Shown here: piece by piece, positions 44,611 through 54,301 of the stretch | Layout of the letters: every line of letters begins with the position of its first letter | Position numbering within the stretch: the stretch's first letter is position 1 | DNA from: Moritella marina ATCC 15381 | GTDB lineage: Bacteria > Pseudomonadota > Gammaproteobacteria > Enterobacterales > Moritellaceae | Assembly (NCBI RefSeq): GCF_008931805.1 | Contig: NZ_CP044399.1 | Coordinates: forward strand, 2,728,001 to 2,792,000 | Reading direction: 5' to 3' | Length of the DNA stretch: 64,000 bases | Translations under genes and position numbers: made by a program | The notes under the pieces: model-generated | Databases searched by the model: none | Told to the model about the DNA's origin: nothing | The model's input: the letters and a program-made list of their open reading frames with translations, nothing else

Positions 44611-47127
44611 TTACATCGTCCGCCTGATTAGCGTCACACTCGACATATTCAATAAGCGCCAACAGCTTAGCAAACCTATCAGTCCGACAAAACTCGCACC
44701 AGCACCTATCCCTAGCAACCAATATTGAAAGTGAAATGCACCGGGCATATCAAAAATACGGCTTTGTAAAATATACACGCCCAGCTCCATAGCAATACTG
44801 GCCATCAGTCCCGCCAGCGCGCCCAAAGCCACAAATTCAAACAACACACTATTTCGCAGTAAGCGTCCACTTGCACCTAGCGTGCGTAAAATAGCCAGTT
44901 CACGCTCACGTTCTTCCATACTCGCTTGTACTTGAGCGACTAATACTAAGCTACCCGCGAGCACCACCAGCAATAAAATGAACTCAATAGCGATAGACAC
45001 TTGCCCTATCACACTGCGCAGTTGAGTGATAATGGCATCAACATCAATTAAGGTAATAGTAGGGTACTGCGTTAAGAAATCCTGTAATGCATCTGTTGCA
45101 TCATCTGGCACGTATAATGATGCAATATACGTCGCAGGGAAATCAGCCAGTACATGTTGGTTAAAGATCATGTAAAAGTTAGGTTGCAACGTTTGCCAGT
45201 TCACCTTACGAATATTACTGACCATCACCAAAACTTCTTCACTGCCGAGCTGGAACGTTAAGTTATCACCAATCTCAACATCGAGCTTTTCAGCTAAGGT
45301 AGATTCAATCGATACCAATGCGCGGGTATCTTCAGGTTGCCACCAACTACCCGCCATTAAGCTGTTTTCATAAGGCAAGGCATCACGCCAAGTCATGTTT
45401 AGCTCACGGCCAACACCACGGCGGCCATTATCCGCTGATTTAGTCTCTTCTTTGCTAACACGTTTGGTTACTTGATCATCATTAATTCTGGTTAAACGAC
45501 CACGTACCACAGGAAATAACCCACTAGACTCAATGCCCAACGAATCAACAAAGTTATTCACCGGTTCAACTTGAGCGGCAGTAATATTGACTAAAAAGCG
45601 GTTAGCGCTGTTATCGGGTAATTGCTGCTGCCAATCATCAATCAAACCATTCTTCATCACCACGATAATAAGCAGTAATTGAATGGCAATCGTGAAACTA
45701 ATCAACTGCACCGCATTTTCATTAGCACGACGTTTTAAATTCGCTAACGCTAAATGCCAAGATTTACCCGCTTTGCTACCCGCCGAACGCCCGACAAGCA
45801 TAAATAAACGTCCAATAACCAGCAGCACTAGCGCGACCAGTATTCCACCAATTAATAACGCCGCACTGAGTACGGCATCTTGGCTAAATAAATACAATAA
45901 AGTAAAAATAGCAACGATTGATGGCAGCTGACTCATTAGTTTACTCAACAAACTGTTTTCAGCATGACTACCACGGCCACGTAAAAGCGTCATAGGCGAA
46001 GTCTGTACTAACTCCCTTAATGGTGTAATAGCAAACGCAAAGGCGCAGATAATGCCCGTGATAATCGCGACAACGAAAGGATACGCCACATCACCTGTGG
46101 TCGAGGTATCAAGGTAATCACGCATGGCATACAAACCAAGGTTTAAAATCAGATAACCAACCACCAAACCTAAACTAATACTGAGAACACTTAATAACGA
46201 CCAATGTAGGCAATACAGTTTCGACACGTAACGCTTAGAAGCGCCCATGGCTTTAAACACGGCAACAACGGATTGATGACGTTGACTATAACGACGACTT
46301 GCTACAGCGACCGCAACAGAGGCTAAAACAATGCCCAACATACTGGCGAGTGATAAGTATTTATCCGCTTTACTTAGGGCTCTGGCTAACGGTGAGTTCT
46401 GTGATTTAATGTCATACCAACGTTGGTTATCACTTAACTGTGGTTTGAACCATTGCTCAAAAGCAGCGATATTGTCGGCTTCTCCTGCGAACAGGTATTT
46501 ATAACTTAATCGGCTACCCGGTTGGATTAATTCAGTTTTCTGTATATCCTCGTTGTTAATAAACACCACAGGACCAGAACTAAATACACTAAACGACGCA
46601 TCCGGTATTTGGGTGATAACCCCGGTGATTTTAAAACGCATGACGCCAACTTCAATACTGTCACCCAGCGTGAGTTCTAATTGCCTTAACCCTTTCGCTT
46701 CTAACCAAGCTTCACCTGATTTGGGGGCATTCGACGGGACGGCTTGCGTGGCATCTAATGATGGGCTTACCAATAACTCACCACGTAATGGATAAGTATC
46801 CGATACCGCAGACAACGCCGATAACGCCATTTTTTCATCCGTGAAAACCATGGATGACATTTGGATTTGCTGGGCTTGAATAAGTTCTAAACTGCTGGCT
46901 TTGGCTAATACGGCAGGATCGATGACGCTGCCCGTATCTAACACCCTATCGGCAGCAATAAAGGTACTGCTCTCGGCGGTTAATGCTTGTTTAACCCGAC
47001 TCGAAAAGCCCGACAAGGCGAATACCGCAGAGACAGCCAATACGATAGCCAACAAGATAATCGTCAGCTCACCGCGCTTTAACTCATGCTTCAATAAACG
47101 TAGAGAATGTTTATGCCAATAACTCAT
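44611..47127 (-). CDS. ybbP: FtsX-like ABC permease YbbP
   Basis: An 838-residue MacB/FtsX-type permease with about ten membrane segments. Large periplasmic domain follows the first helix (residues 40-250), then helices near 265-370 and 410-460, a second soluble region, and a final group of helices (about 720-820). Motifs such as R-R-Y-S-Q-R-H-Q-S-V-V-A-V-F-K-A-M-G-A-S and E-R-E-R-E-L-A-I-L-R-T-L-G-A-S mark the two FtsX domains. It pairs with the ATPase YbbA, two bases upstream of its ATG. Such systems export lipids or regulate envelope processes. Paired with tesA as in E. coli. Confidence 0.9.
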   Translation of the reverse strand: MSYWHKHSLRLLKHELKRGELTIILLAIVLAVSAVFALSGFSSRVKQALTAESSTFIAADRVLDTGSVIDPAVLAKASSLELIQAQQIQMSSMVFTDEKMALSALSAVSDTYPLRGELLVSPSLDATQAVPSNAPKSGEAWLEAKGLRQLELTLGDSIEVGVMRFKITGVITQIPDASFSVFSSGPVVFINNEDIQKTELIQPGSRLSYKYLFAGEADNIAAFEQWFKPQLSDNQRWYDIKSQNSPLARALSKADKYLSLASMLGIVLASVAVAVASRRYSQRHQSVVAVFKAMGASKRYVSKLYCLHWSLLSVLSISLGLVVGYLILNLGLYAMRDYLDTSTTGDVAYPFVVAIITGIICAFAFAITPLRELVQTSPMTLLRGRGSHAENSLLSKLMSQLPSIVAIFTLLYLFSQDAVLSAALLIGGILVALVLLVIGRLFMLVGRSAGSKAGKSWHLALANLKRRANENAVQLISFTIAIQLLLIIVVMKNGLIDDWQQQLPDNSANRFLVNITAAQVEPVNNFVDSLGIESSGLFPVVRGRLTRINDDQVTKRVSKEETKSADNGRRGVGRELNMTWRDALPYENSLMAGSWWQPEDTRALVSIESTLAEKLDVEIGDNLTFQLGSEEVLVMVSNIRKVNWQTLQPNFYMIFNQHVLADFPATYIASLYVPDDATDALQDFLTQYPTITLIDVDAIITQLRSVIGQVSIAIEFILLLVVLAGSLVLVAQVQASMEERERELAILRTLGASGRLLRNSVLFEFVALGALAGLMASIAMELGVYILQSRIFDMPGAFHFQYWLLGIGAGASFVGLIGLLSCWRLLNMSSVTLIRRTM

Positions 47128-47129
47128 TG

Positions 47130-47912
47130 CTATTCACTCACCTGTTTTACTATAGATTGCTCGGCTGTAGATGACTTTGCTATAATTTTCTCTGCTATAA
47201 CGTCCGTGACAATAGATTCAGCAATCGCACTGGTTTCTGTTAACTGACCACTTTCCATTGTCACTTGACGCTGACAACGCGCGGCTAATTTCGGGTCGTG
47301 CGTTACCAATATCAAGGTAGTGCCTTGCTGTTTATTAATTTCAAACAACAGATCTGCAATGTGTGAACCCGTTTTAGTGTCTAAGTTACCAGTTGGTTCA
47401 TCAGCAAATAAAATCGCAGGTTTAGAAATGAAAGCACGGGCAATAGCCACACGCTGCTGCTCGCCACCCGAGAGTTGTGAAGGGAAATGTTCAGATCTAT
47501 CAGCTAAATCAACCTTGGCTAACAATTCACGTGCTAATTGCTCTGGATTATCCATACCCGCTAACTCAGCCGGTAACATGATATTTTCCAATGCAGTTAA
47601 ACTGTTGATCAATAAGAATTGTTGAAAGATAAAACCAACATGTTGAGCACGAACGGCACTGCGCTGCTCTTCATTAAATTGGTGCAATGGTTGGTTTTTA
47701 AGAAAAACTTCACCGCTCGAAGGTAAATCTAATCCCGCTATAATAGACAATAGGGTAGACTTACCTGAGCCAGACGCGCCAACAATCGCCAATGAGTCAC
47801 CAGCGGTTACTGCTAAGTCCATCGGATGTAAAATATCCAAGGTCTTAGCCTCTGTTTTGACTGATTTAGTTAAGGCACTTACTTTTAATATAACGTCGGA
47901 ATGTAGCTTCAT
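47130..47912 (-). CDS. ybbA: ABC transporter ATPase YbbA
   Basis: A 260-residue LolD/MacB-type ATPase. Walker A is G-A-S-G-S-G-K-S-T-L, signature L-S-G-G-E-Q-Q-R-V-A-I-A-R-A, Walker B I-L-F-A-D-E-P-T-G-N-L-D. The last 40 residues are an extra tail rich in Ile, Thr and Ser. It powers YbbP, encoded two bases downstream. The start codon overlaps the start codon of the divergent tesA (positions 47910-47913 read CATG), the closest possible divergent arrangement. Confidence 0.92.
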   Translation of the reverse strand: MKLHSDVILKVSALTKSVKTEAKTLDILHPMDLAVTAGDSLAIVGASGSGKSTLLSIIAGLDLPSSGEVFLKNQPLHQFNEEQRSAVRAQHVGFIFQQFLLINSLTALENIMLPAELAGMDNPEQLARELLAKVDLADRSEHFPSQLSGGEQQRVAIARAFISKPAILFADEPTGNLDTKTGSHIADLLFEINKQQGTTLILVTHDPKLAARCQRQVTMESGQLTETSAIAESIVTDVIAEKIIAKSSTAEQSIVKQVSE

Positions 47913-48537
47913 GTTTAAAAATGCCTTTAAAGTATTATTATTGATGGTTATCTTGTTACCTGCAGCACATGCTACAGCTAACCATAAAATTTTGTTATTG
48001 GGTGACAGCCTCAGCGCGAGTTACGGTATGACACAAAGTGAAGGCTGGGTAACCCTGCTTAATCAACAGTTATCCGAGCAAAATGCACCATACAACATCA
48101 TCAATGCCAGTATCAGTGGCGAGACTACCGCAGGCGGTCTATCGCGCTTACCAGGCATTTTAGCTAAGCAATCTATTGACACACTCATCATCGAACTCGG
48201 TGGTAATGACGGTTTACGTGGCTTTCCACCGAAATTAATCAAAAGCAATTTAGCAAAAATGGTTGATTTAGCCCACGCCAAAAATATTCCAGTCTACGTC
48301 ATGAATATTCGTATTCCACCTAATTATGGCCCACGCTACAGTAAAATGTTCACCGATGTATTTGCTCAAGTAGGCAATGAAAAAGACATTACCGTACTGC
48401 CATTTTTCATGGAGCAGATAGCCGTTGATCCAAGCTTAATGCAAAACGATGGTATCCACCCAAACCGGTTCGCCCAGCCTAAAATAGCTGACATCATGTC
48501 AAAGCAATTAGCGACTATGTATAACGCGCCAAACTAA
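47911..48537 (+). CDS. tesA: TesA-like multifunctional esterase (SGNH/GDSL)
   Basis: A 208-residue periplasmic hydrolase with a signal peptide (M-F-K-N-A-F-K-V-L-L-L-M-V-I-L-L-P-A-A-H-A). Block I is L-L-L-G-D-S-L-S-A-S-Y-G (Ser nucleophile), block III G-G-N-D-G-L-R-G, block V D-G-I-H-P-N. This is thioesterase I/lysophospholipase L1/arylesterase. It acts in the periplasm on acyl-CoA, lysophospholipids and esters. The start at 47911 was chosen because the 18 residues before it look like YbbA-overlapping read-through. Same genomic partner genes as E. coli (ybbA-ybbP). Confidence 0.93.
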   Translation: MFKNAFKVLLLMVILLPAAHATANHKILLLGDSLSASYGMTQSEGWVTLLNQQLSEQNAPYNIINASISGETTAGGLSRLPGILAKQSIDTLIIELGGNDGLRGFPPKLIKSNLAKMVDLAHAKNIPVYVMNIRIPPNYGPRYSKMFTDVFAQVGNEKDITVLPFFMEQIAVDPSLMQNDGIHPNRFAQPKIADIMSKQLATMYNAPN

Positions 48538-48668
48538 CTGGCTGTTATGAGCGATGATAAGCGATAAATGTGTAACTGATTAAGATAAACCACTTTGCTT
48601 GGCGTTGTCAGGATTGGTTTCACAAATGCAGGTAAAGAATTGTCAGGAGGATTGTTTTAGCGCGATAA

Positions 48669-51149
48669 TTAAAACAATCCCATTTGTTGATCGGTTATCA
48701 AATCAAAACTCAAGCCAATAAATGGCAAGATACCATCAGCAATTGGTTTTAATTGTTTTTCAATATAGTGCTCGAAATCCAAGACAGAATATTGATGTTC
48801 AACCGCTTCAGGACCACTCAAGGTGAGTACATAACTGATCCACGCTTTATGCTGATAACGCAAAGGTTGGCCTAATTGACGGTTTTTTTCATCCGCTGCA
48901 CGTGCTGCTTTTACATGGGGTGGTACATTCTTCACATATAAAGCCAATTCTTGGCGCAAGCGTTTACGATAAACGAGCTTATCATTGAATTCACCGGCCA
49001 AGGTCTTCTCGACAATTTCTAACACATAATCTTTAACAGCCAAACCATGGAACACTCTATGGTATAACTCCATTTGGAACATTTTCGCCAGATCAGTCCA
49101 ATCGGTGCGCACAGTTTCTAGTCCTTTAAAGATCAGCTTTTCACCCTCTTTGGTATTAACTAAACCGGCATAACGTTTTTTACTGCCTTTATCTAAACCA
49201 CGAATGGTTGGCATTAAAAACTTGTGATAATGCACTTCATATTCAATATCTAAAAAGCAATCAATGTCGTAATCTTCACGTAAGTGGCGTTGCCATTGTT
49301 GGTTAATGTATTCCGACAGTTCAGCGCCCATACGATCAGCTTGTAAACCGCGTTCAGCAGGCGAACCATCACCATCAGTAAATTTAGCGGCATCAAGTAA
49401 TACAAAGGTAGAATCAGTATCACCATAAATAACCTTATAGCCTTTGGCTTCAATCCAGGTCGCCGTTGTCTGCATGATCTCTTGACCACGCATAGTGATT
49501 GATGAAGCTAAACGGGTATCATAAAAACGACAACCACCAGAGCCTAGCACCCCATAAAACGAATTCATTAAAATCTTAATGGCTTGCGAACGCGCGGCAT
49601 CTTTCTCAAGCTTGGCTTGATCACGCTGCGACCACAGTTCGGTAATAATATCGGGCAAATAATGCTTATCACGATCAAACAAACCACCACGAAAACCAGG
49701 GATTGCCTCTGTCGGGTTTTGTACCCCTTCTAACAACCCAACCGGATCAATTTTGAAGGTGCGAATAATCGACGGGTACAGACTCTTAAAATCCAACACG
49801 ATCACGTGATCATATAACCCCGGGAATGAATCCATGACATAACCGCCGGGACTGGCCATTACCCCACTCTCACGCAGGTTTGGCGCAATATAACCAGCAC
49901 GATGTAACTTCGGCAGGTATACATTCGTAAACGCCAGCACAGAGCCACCGTTACGATCTAATTCTAACCCCGTTAACTGCGAGCGTAATAATAAGAAATC
50001 CAACAAGCGCGTTTTAACGAAGATATCCCACACTAAGACGCAGTCTTGCAGGTTGTACTTGGCTAACTTAGGTTTGTTGAAATGAAAGTCATGGGTGATC
50101 TGCTCTAAACGGTTATCAACATCTTCGGTATCTTTACCAACGCCGAGTATTTCTTGCGCGATGTTTTCGAGACTAAAACTTGGGAAGCTATAAGTCGCAG
50201 TTTTAAGACTATCAATACCATCAACCACCACACGACCATGCAAGGTTAAAAAGCCTTGCTGTTGCGGCGTGCGACCATCGCGCCAATGCAGGTTTTGGCC
50301 ACCACGACCCAATGCTAATTTAAGATTATGGAATGTGGCGCGCACCGCCAATAATCGAAAATCAAAATTAATGACATTCCAACCAATAAAGATGTCCGGA
50401 TCATAGCTGATCACGAATGCTTGCAGTGCCAATAATAGGCTTTTCTCGTCAGCAACCCAGTGGATCAATGGCTCATCGTCAGGATCTTGCGCTAAATTGT
50501 TATCCGCTTGTATTTGTGCCTGCGCTAAACCTTTATCAAGTTGCTCGCCTATCATGTAAACCCGTTTAAAAGGCTTACCGTTAGGGCAATAGGCTGGGCT
50601 TAATGAATACAAACCAATAGAGTAAAGTTCGCCATGTTCTGAACACTCGATATCCAGCGAGATCTGTTTAATTTTGTCGACTAAGTTATCTGGTAATTCA
50701 GCTGGTTTAAGCTGTGCTTGTTGAAATTCAACATAGCCTTTACGTTGTACTGGTATGCCAGTGAATTCGACAGCACCTTTCACAAAACGCTCCATGAGAT
50801 AACGCTCTGCCGGACGAATATCCGCTTCTAATACCGTAACCAGCTTACGTCTTAATAATTCTTGTGCGCGATGATAGTCATGGGACGTCTGGAAATAAAA
50901 CGCGCTCATCAGTTCTAAATCAAAACTACGTAGCTGTAAATTTTTATAATTAAAGCGTGGATTAAGCTCACTTAAACACGCTAATGCCGTGGTCAGTTGA
51001 TCTTGAGGAATGAACATGACGAGCGGCTGAGTTGCCGGGATCAATTTAACCGCCCCCATTTCAGACGCTAACCAGTAACTTAATTCGTTGTTACCATTAC
51101 GATCACGGCTATGGCGCGATAATAAAAAACCCAGATATGTAGCAGACAA
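48669..51149 (-). CDS. polB: DNA polymerase II PolB
   Basis: An 826-residue family-B polymerase. It has an N-terminal exonuclease (D-I-E-C at ExoI, then F-I-G-W-N-V-I-N-F-D at ExoII) and polymerase motifs D-F-K-S-L-Y-P-S-I-I (A), K-I-L-M-N-S-F-Y-G (B) and Y-G-D-T-D-S-T-F-V (C). It ends M-G-L-F like E. coli PolB, which supports the identity. The start is TTG at 51147-51149, matching E. coli at M-A-Q-A-G-F; the first ATG is 30 codons later. It is an SOS polymerase for restart and translesion synthesis. A LexA box lies 27 bases upstream of the start. Confidence 0.94.
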   Translation of the reverse strand: MSATYLGFLLSRHSRDRNGNNELSYWLASEMGAVKLIPATQPLVMFIPQDQLTTALACLSELNPRFNYKNLQLRSFDLELMSAFYFQTSHDYHRAQELLRRKLVTVLEADIRPAERYLMERFVKGAVEFTGIPVQRKGYVEFQQAQLKPAELPDNLVDKIKQISLDIECSEHGELYSIGLYSLSPAYCPNGKPFKRVYMIGEQLDKGLAQAQIQADNNLAQDPDDEPLIHWVADEKSLLLALQAFVISYDPDIFIGWNVINFDFRLLAVRATFHNLKLALGRGGQNLHWRDGRTPQQQGFLTLHGRVVVDGIDSLKTATYSFPSFSLENIAQEILGVGKDTEDVDNRLEQITHDFHFNKPKLAKYNLQDCVLVWDIFVKTRLLDFLLLRSQLTGLELDRNGGSVLAFTNVYLPKLHRAGYIAPNLRESGVMASPGGYVMDSFPGLYDHVIVLDFKSLYPSIIRTFKIDPVGLLEGVQNPTEAIPGFRGGLFDRDKHYLPDIITELWSQRDQAKLEKDAARSQAIKILMNSFYGVLGSGGCRFYDTRLASSITMRGQEIMQTTATWIEAKGYKVIYGDTDSTFVLLDAAKFTDGDGSPAERGLQADRMGAELSEYINQQWQRHLREDYDIDCFLDIEYEVHYHKFLMPTIRGLDKGSKKRYAGLVNTKEGEKLIFKGLETVRTDWTDLAKMFQMELYHRVFHGLAVKDYVLEIVEKTLAGEFNDKLVYRKRLRQELALYVKNVPPHVKAARAADEKNRQLGQPLRYQHKAWISYVLTLSGPEAVEHQYSVLDFEHYIEKQLKPIADGILPFIGLSFDLITDQQMGLF

Positions 51150-51175
51150 AATTAACCAGAAAAAATAGTTTAAGA

Positions 51176-51191
51176 CTGGTTAAGTGTACAG
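51176..51191. promoter_or_regulatory. LexA (SOS) box upstream of polB
   Basis: CTGGTTAAGTGTACAG matches the CTG-N10-CAG pattern exactly and shares 11 of 16 positions with the E. coli consensus. It lies just before polB, a LexA-regulated gene in E. coli. Confidence 0.78.
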
Positions 51192-51562
51192 CATATTTAG
51201 AAATGTGAAAATGGCTGTGACAGCACGATAAAATACCGACGCTAACAAACATATTAAGCATGTTTAAAAAACGATGAATATATAACCCAAAGCACTGTAA
51301 ACAGACTATGGAGCAGACAACACTACCTACAAAAAGTTGCATAAAACAGGTTAAGTTCACACCTTTTTTTCTCACTGAAAATCTTAGTTTACTAAATTTT
51401 TCAATCTGGTATATTTTCTTTCGTTCCAGCTGTTTATATTCGCGTCCCATTTGGTTCGCTTGATTGATTGTGTGAGACACAAACAACGAGCTGCTTTAAT
51501 CTATACCAAATGTGCCAGTTGTCTTTGGGATCTAAAAATATGCATCTGTTATCAAATTAATC
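51192..51562. other. Intergenic region between polB and the ter cluster
   Basis: About 370 bases with no convincing gene. A minus-strand frame (51109-51486) crosses it but overlaps the polB start and has no family resemblance. Promoters for both divergent directions should be here. Confidence 0.5.
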
Positions 51563-51599
51563 AATGTAATAGTGATATGATTTTTGCCACTATTACATT
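51563..51599. promoter_or_regulatory. Perfect 12-bp inverted repeat before the ter cluster
   Basis: AATGTAATAGTG (51563-51574) and CACTATTACATT (51588-51599) are perfect arms with a 13-base loop. It ends 32 bases before the first TerD start. No T-run follows, so an operator or a 5' leader hairpin fits better than a terminator. Confidence 0.7.
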
Positions 51600-51631
51600 T
51601 TCACCTACAACATATTATTTAGGAATAGTTT

Positions 51632-52240
51632 ATGTCTATATCGCTCGAAAAAGGTCAACGAATTAGCTTAGAAAAAAATGGTCAACAGCTGAATAAAGTA
51701 TGTGTTGGTGTTAACTGGGGCGCGATTGAAAAGAAAGGCCTCTTTGGTGGCATTAAGAAAGTAGCTGTTGATTTAGATGCAAGTGTGTCCCTGTATTCAG
51801 CAAGTAAAGATTTGCAAGACCTGATCTATTTTGGACAACTAGTAAGTAAAGACGGTTCTATTGTTCACAGTGGTGATGATACAACCGGTGATCTTGATGG
51901 CGATGATGGTTTAGATAACGAAGTTATCACCGTGAATCTAGCGCAAGTACCAGCAAACGTAAACTTTGTGGCGATTATTTTAAATAGCTATAAAGGTCAA
52001 GACTTTGCAACAATCCCATTCGCAAGTGTTCGCTTGTACGAAGGTACCCCAACACGTGTTGATCAAGTAGTCGCGAATTATAACATCGCTAATGATGCTA
52101 AATTTAGTGGTGCAGTATCTATGGTTTTAGGTTCTTTTTATCGCCACAATGGCGCATGGAAGTTCAAAGCAATTGGTGAACCGACACAAGACAAAAAACT
52201 AGAGCAATTAGTAAAAACAGTGGCAACTAGTTACCTATAA
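51632..52240 (+). CDS. terD: TerD-family stress protein (TerD/TerZ-like)
   Basis: A 202-residue TerD-fold protein. It has V-G-V-N-W-G, V-D-L-D-A-S-V-S-L, the Ca2+-binding acidic stretch G-D-D-T-T-G-D-L-D-G-D-D, and [13 protein letters not shown]. TerD proteins bind Ca2+ and act in ter stress systems that give tellurite and phage resistance. AGGAA lies seven bases before the ATG. First gene of the cluster, followed closely by TerB. The extra D-N-E-V-I-T insert and G-L-F-G-G loop make it a TerZ/TerX-like variant. Confidence 0.93.
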   Translation: MSISLEKGQRISLEKNGQQLNKVCVGVNWGAIEKKGLFGGIKKVAVDLDASVSLYSASKDLQDLIYFGQLVSKDGSIVHSGDDTTGDLDGDDGLDNEVITVNLAQVPANVNFVAIILNSYKGQDFATIPFASVRLYEGTPTRVDQVVANYNIANDAKFSGAVSMVLGSFYRHNGAWKFKAIGEPTQDKKLEQLVKTVATSYL

Positions 52241-52279
52241 TTGAAATACTAATTAATAAAAATAGTAGAGGTTAATAAC

Positions 52280-52732
52280 ATGAGTTTTTCAAATTTTTTA
52301 TCTGGACTGAAAGAAAAGACCAATGAATTAAAAGATGAAGTTTTGAAATTTAAGAATAAAAACTTCTTACATGCTGCAACGGCAGGTTCTGCACTGATTG
52401 CAATGGCAGATGGTTCAATTGATTCAGCTGAAAAACAAAAAATGCTGAAACTAATTGAAAACAATGATGCCTTAAAAGTATTTAAAACATCTGATGTGAT
52501 CAGTTCTTTCACTGAGTTTTTAAACAACTTTGATTTTGATAAAGATGTTGGTGAATCTAAAGCCTGTGAAGCATTAAACCGTATCAAAGATAACAATGTC
52601 GAAGCAAGAACTGTGATGCGCTTAATTTTAGCCATTGCCGCTTCAGATGGTGTTTTTGACCAAGATGAAAAAATCGTAGCAATTAAAATTGCAAAAGAAT
52701 TAGGTTTAAACCCAGCAGACTTTGAACTTTAA
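52280..52732 (+). CDS. terB: TerB-family stress protein
   Basis: A 150-residue all-helical protein of the TerB fold. It has A-G-S-A-L-I-A-M-A-D-G-S-I-D-S-A-E-K and A-I-A-A-S-D-G-V-F-D-Q-D-E-K, the paired acidic motifs that bind metal in TerB. TerB interacts with TerD and TerC in membrane-associated ter complexes. AGAGG precedes the ATG. It sits between two TerD genes, in the classical order D-B-D-like. No TerC accompanies it in the window. Confidence 0.93.
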   Translation: MSFSNFLSGLKEKTNELKDEVLKFKNKNFLHAATAGSALIAMADGSIDSAEKQKMLKLIENNDALKVFKTSDVISSFTEFLNNFDFDKDVGESKACEALNRIKDNNVEARTVMRLILAIAASDGVFDQDEKIVAIKIAKELGLNPADFEL

Positions 52733-52827
52733 TTGTCATAATAAGCGAGAGCAATTACGGTCTATATATGATGTGTAATGCTTACCCGTTTAAATTAAAT
52801 ATTATCTTATATTATTAAGGAAGAAAT

Positions 52828-53406
52828 ATGTCAGTATCATTACAAAAAGGCGGCAACGTTTCGCTAGAGAAAGCAGCACCAGGAATGAGCAAATGCATTT
52901 TAGGACTTGGCTGGGATACACGCGCTACAGATGGCGTTGATTTTGATTTAGACGCATCAGTATTTTTAATTAATGCTGAAGGTAAAATCCGTCAAGACAC
53001 AGATTTTATCTTTTATAATAACCTTAAATCAGTTTGTGGCTCTGTTGAGCATACTGGTGATAACCAAACTGGTGAAGGTGACGGCGATGATGAAGCAATT
53101 AAAGTAAATTTATCATTAGTACCTGCAGATGTAGTTAAGATTGTTATTGGTGTTACGATCCATGATGCTGAAGCAAGAAACCAAAATTTTGGTCAAGTTT
53201 CAAATGCATTCATGCGTGTTGTAAACGAAGAAAGTAAAACAGAAGTGATCCGTTATGACCTTTCTGAAGATTATTCGACAGAAACTGCATTATTGTTTGG
53301 TGAGTTATACAAGCATAACGGTGCTTGGAAATTTAAAGCGATCGGACAAGGTTTTGCTGGCGGTTTAGCACCAATGGCGCGACAGTACGGCGTTAACTTA
53401 GGTTAA
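52828..53406 (+). CDS. terD: TerD-family stress protein
   Basis: A 192-residue TerD protein close to classical TerD/TerE ([49 protein letters not shown] and [17 protein letters not shown]). The acidic motifs bind Ca2+. AAGGAAG precedes it at good spacing. It is followed by a terminator hairpin, then the HAD gene 133 bases later, suggesting two transcription units within the cluster. Confidence 0.94.
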   Translation: MSVSLQKGGNVSLEKAAPGMSKCILGLGWDTRATDGVDFDLDASVFLINAEGKIRQDTDFIFYNNLKSVCGSVEHTGDNQTGEGDGDDEAIKVNLSLVPADVVKIVIGVTIHDAEARNQNFGQVSNAFMRVVNEESKTEVIRYDLSEDYSTETALLFGELYKHNGAWKFKAIGQGFAGGLAPMARQYGVNLG

Positions 53407-53436
53407 TTCTTAAAAATTGATTTAATCAGTAATTAT

Positions 53437-53470
53437 AAAATCCGATAATCGAATATGATATCGGATTTTT
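53437..53470 (+). terminator. Terminator between the ter genes and the HAD/PRTase genes
   Basis: AAAATCCGATA and TATCGGATTTTTT pair with T-run after. The HAD gene starts 70 bases further, so read-through or a second promoter must serve it. Confidence 0.75.
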
Positions 53471-53539
53471 TATATTTAAAATTAAAAATCTAAAATTAAA
53501 CATCATGCTGTTTTACTTCAGCGTTGAAGGTGATGACTT

Positions 53540-54298
53540 ATGACGACTAAATCACAACGAATTATTGTATTAACAGATCTTGATGATAGCTTATTCCAAA
53601 CATTAAAAAAAATCCCTGAAGGCGTATCATCACTGCCTGTAGCGACTGATAGAGATAATAACCCTTTATCATACATGACCAATCCACAACGCATATTTTT
53701 TGATATGTTGGTCAATTCAGGTGCCGAAATAATTCCGATTACCGGTCGTAATACCGATGCATTAGAAAGGGTCAGTTTACCTTTTGGTAAATATAGCTCA
53801 GTATCCCATGGTGCTATCGTACTTGATGACAATAACCAAGTTTGTGCCGAGTGGTTACAGTGGCTAAATATTGATACTGCCACATTTGCCAACTTGCTTG
53901 ATAATATCAATGATCGCGTGCAAACCATTATTCATACCCAGTCATTAGATGCCCGCAGTCGCGTGATTGTAGATCAGGGTATTCCCGCATACGTGTCGAT
54001 AAAAGGCATGGATTCCGACCTCAATGAGATTTACAAGGCATTACCAGAATACAATCAACATGAAACATTAAGATTTCATCGTAACGGCCGTAACATGGCC
54101 TATATTCCCGCGATATTCTGCAAGAAAAATGCGGCTGAATTTATTTTAAAACAGTTAAACGTACAACCAGATGATTTGGTTTTAACTGTCGGTGATAGCA
54201 TTAGTGATTTACCTATGATGCAGACAGGTACTTATGCTATTGCACCGTTAAGAAGCCAGCTTGCGACTGATATATTTAAAACTCAATTAAGTGAATAA
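53540..54298 (+). CDS. HAD-family phosphatase of the ter cluster
   Basis: A 252-residue HAD phosphatase, Cof/sucrose-phosphatase-like. Motif I is V-L-T-D-L-D-D-S-L (D at about 12), motif II I-T-G-R-N, then G-D-S-I-S-D-L-P-M with the C-terminal metal Asp pair. Such HAD enzymes accompany ter-linked PRTase and TRSP genes in other bacteria, where they are thought to process a nucleoside-like metabolite. It overlaps nothing but ends two codons from the following PRTase gene. AAGG precedes the ATG. Confidence 0.85.
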   Translation: MTTKSQRIIVLTDLDDSLFQTLKKIPEGVSSLPVATDRDNNPLSYMTNPQRIFFDMLVNSGAEIIPITGRNTDALERVSLPFGKYSSVSHGAIVLDDNNQVCAEWLQWLNIDTATFANLLDNINDRVQTIIHTQSLDARSRVIVDQGIPAYVSIKGMDSDLNEIYKALPEYNQHETLRFHRNGRNMAYIPAIFCKKNAAEFILKQLNVQPDDLVLTVGDSISDLPMMQTGTYAIAPLRSQLATDIFKTQLSE

Positions 54299-54301
54299 AC
54301 A

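Noticed and set aside
44468-44722. 84-codon minus-strand frame
   Set aside because: It is an out-of-frame shadow of the 3' end of ybbP.
48649-48680. 11-bp inverted repeat straddling the polB stop codon
   Set aside because: GGATTGTTTTA and TAAAACAATCC pair perfectly, but no T-run follows and the arm is coding, so terminator function is not supported.
51109-51486. 125-codon minus-strand frame
   Set aside because: It overlaps the polB start in another frame, crosses the LexA box, and reads as low-complexity hydrophobic sequence.
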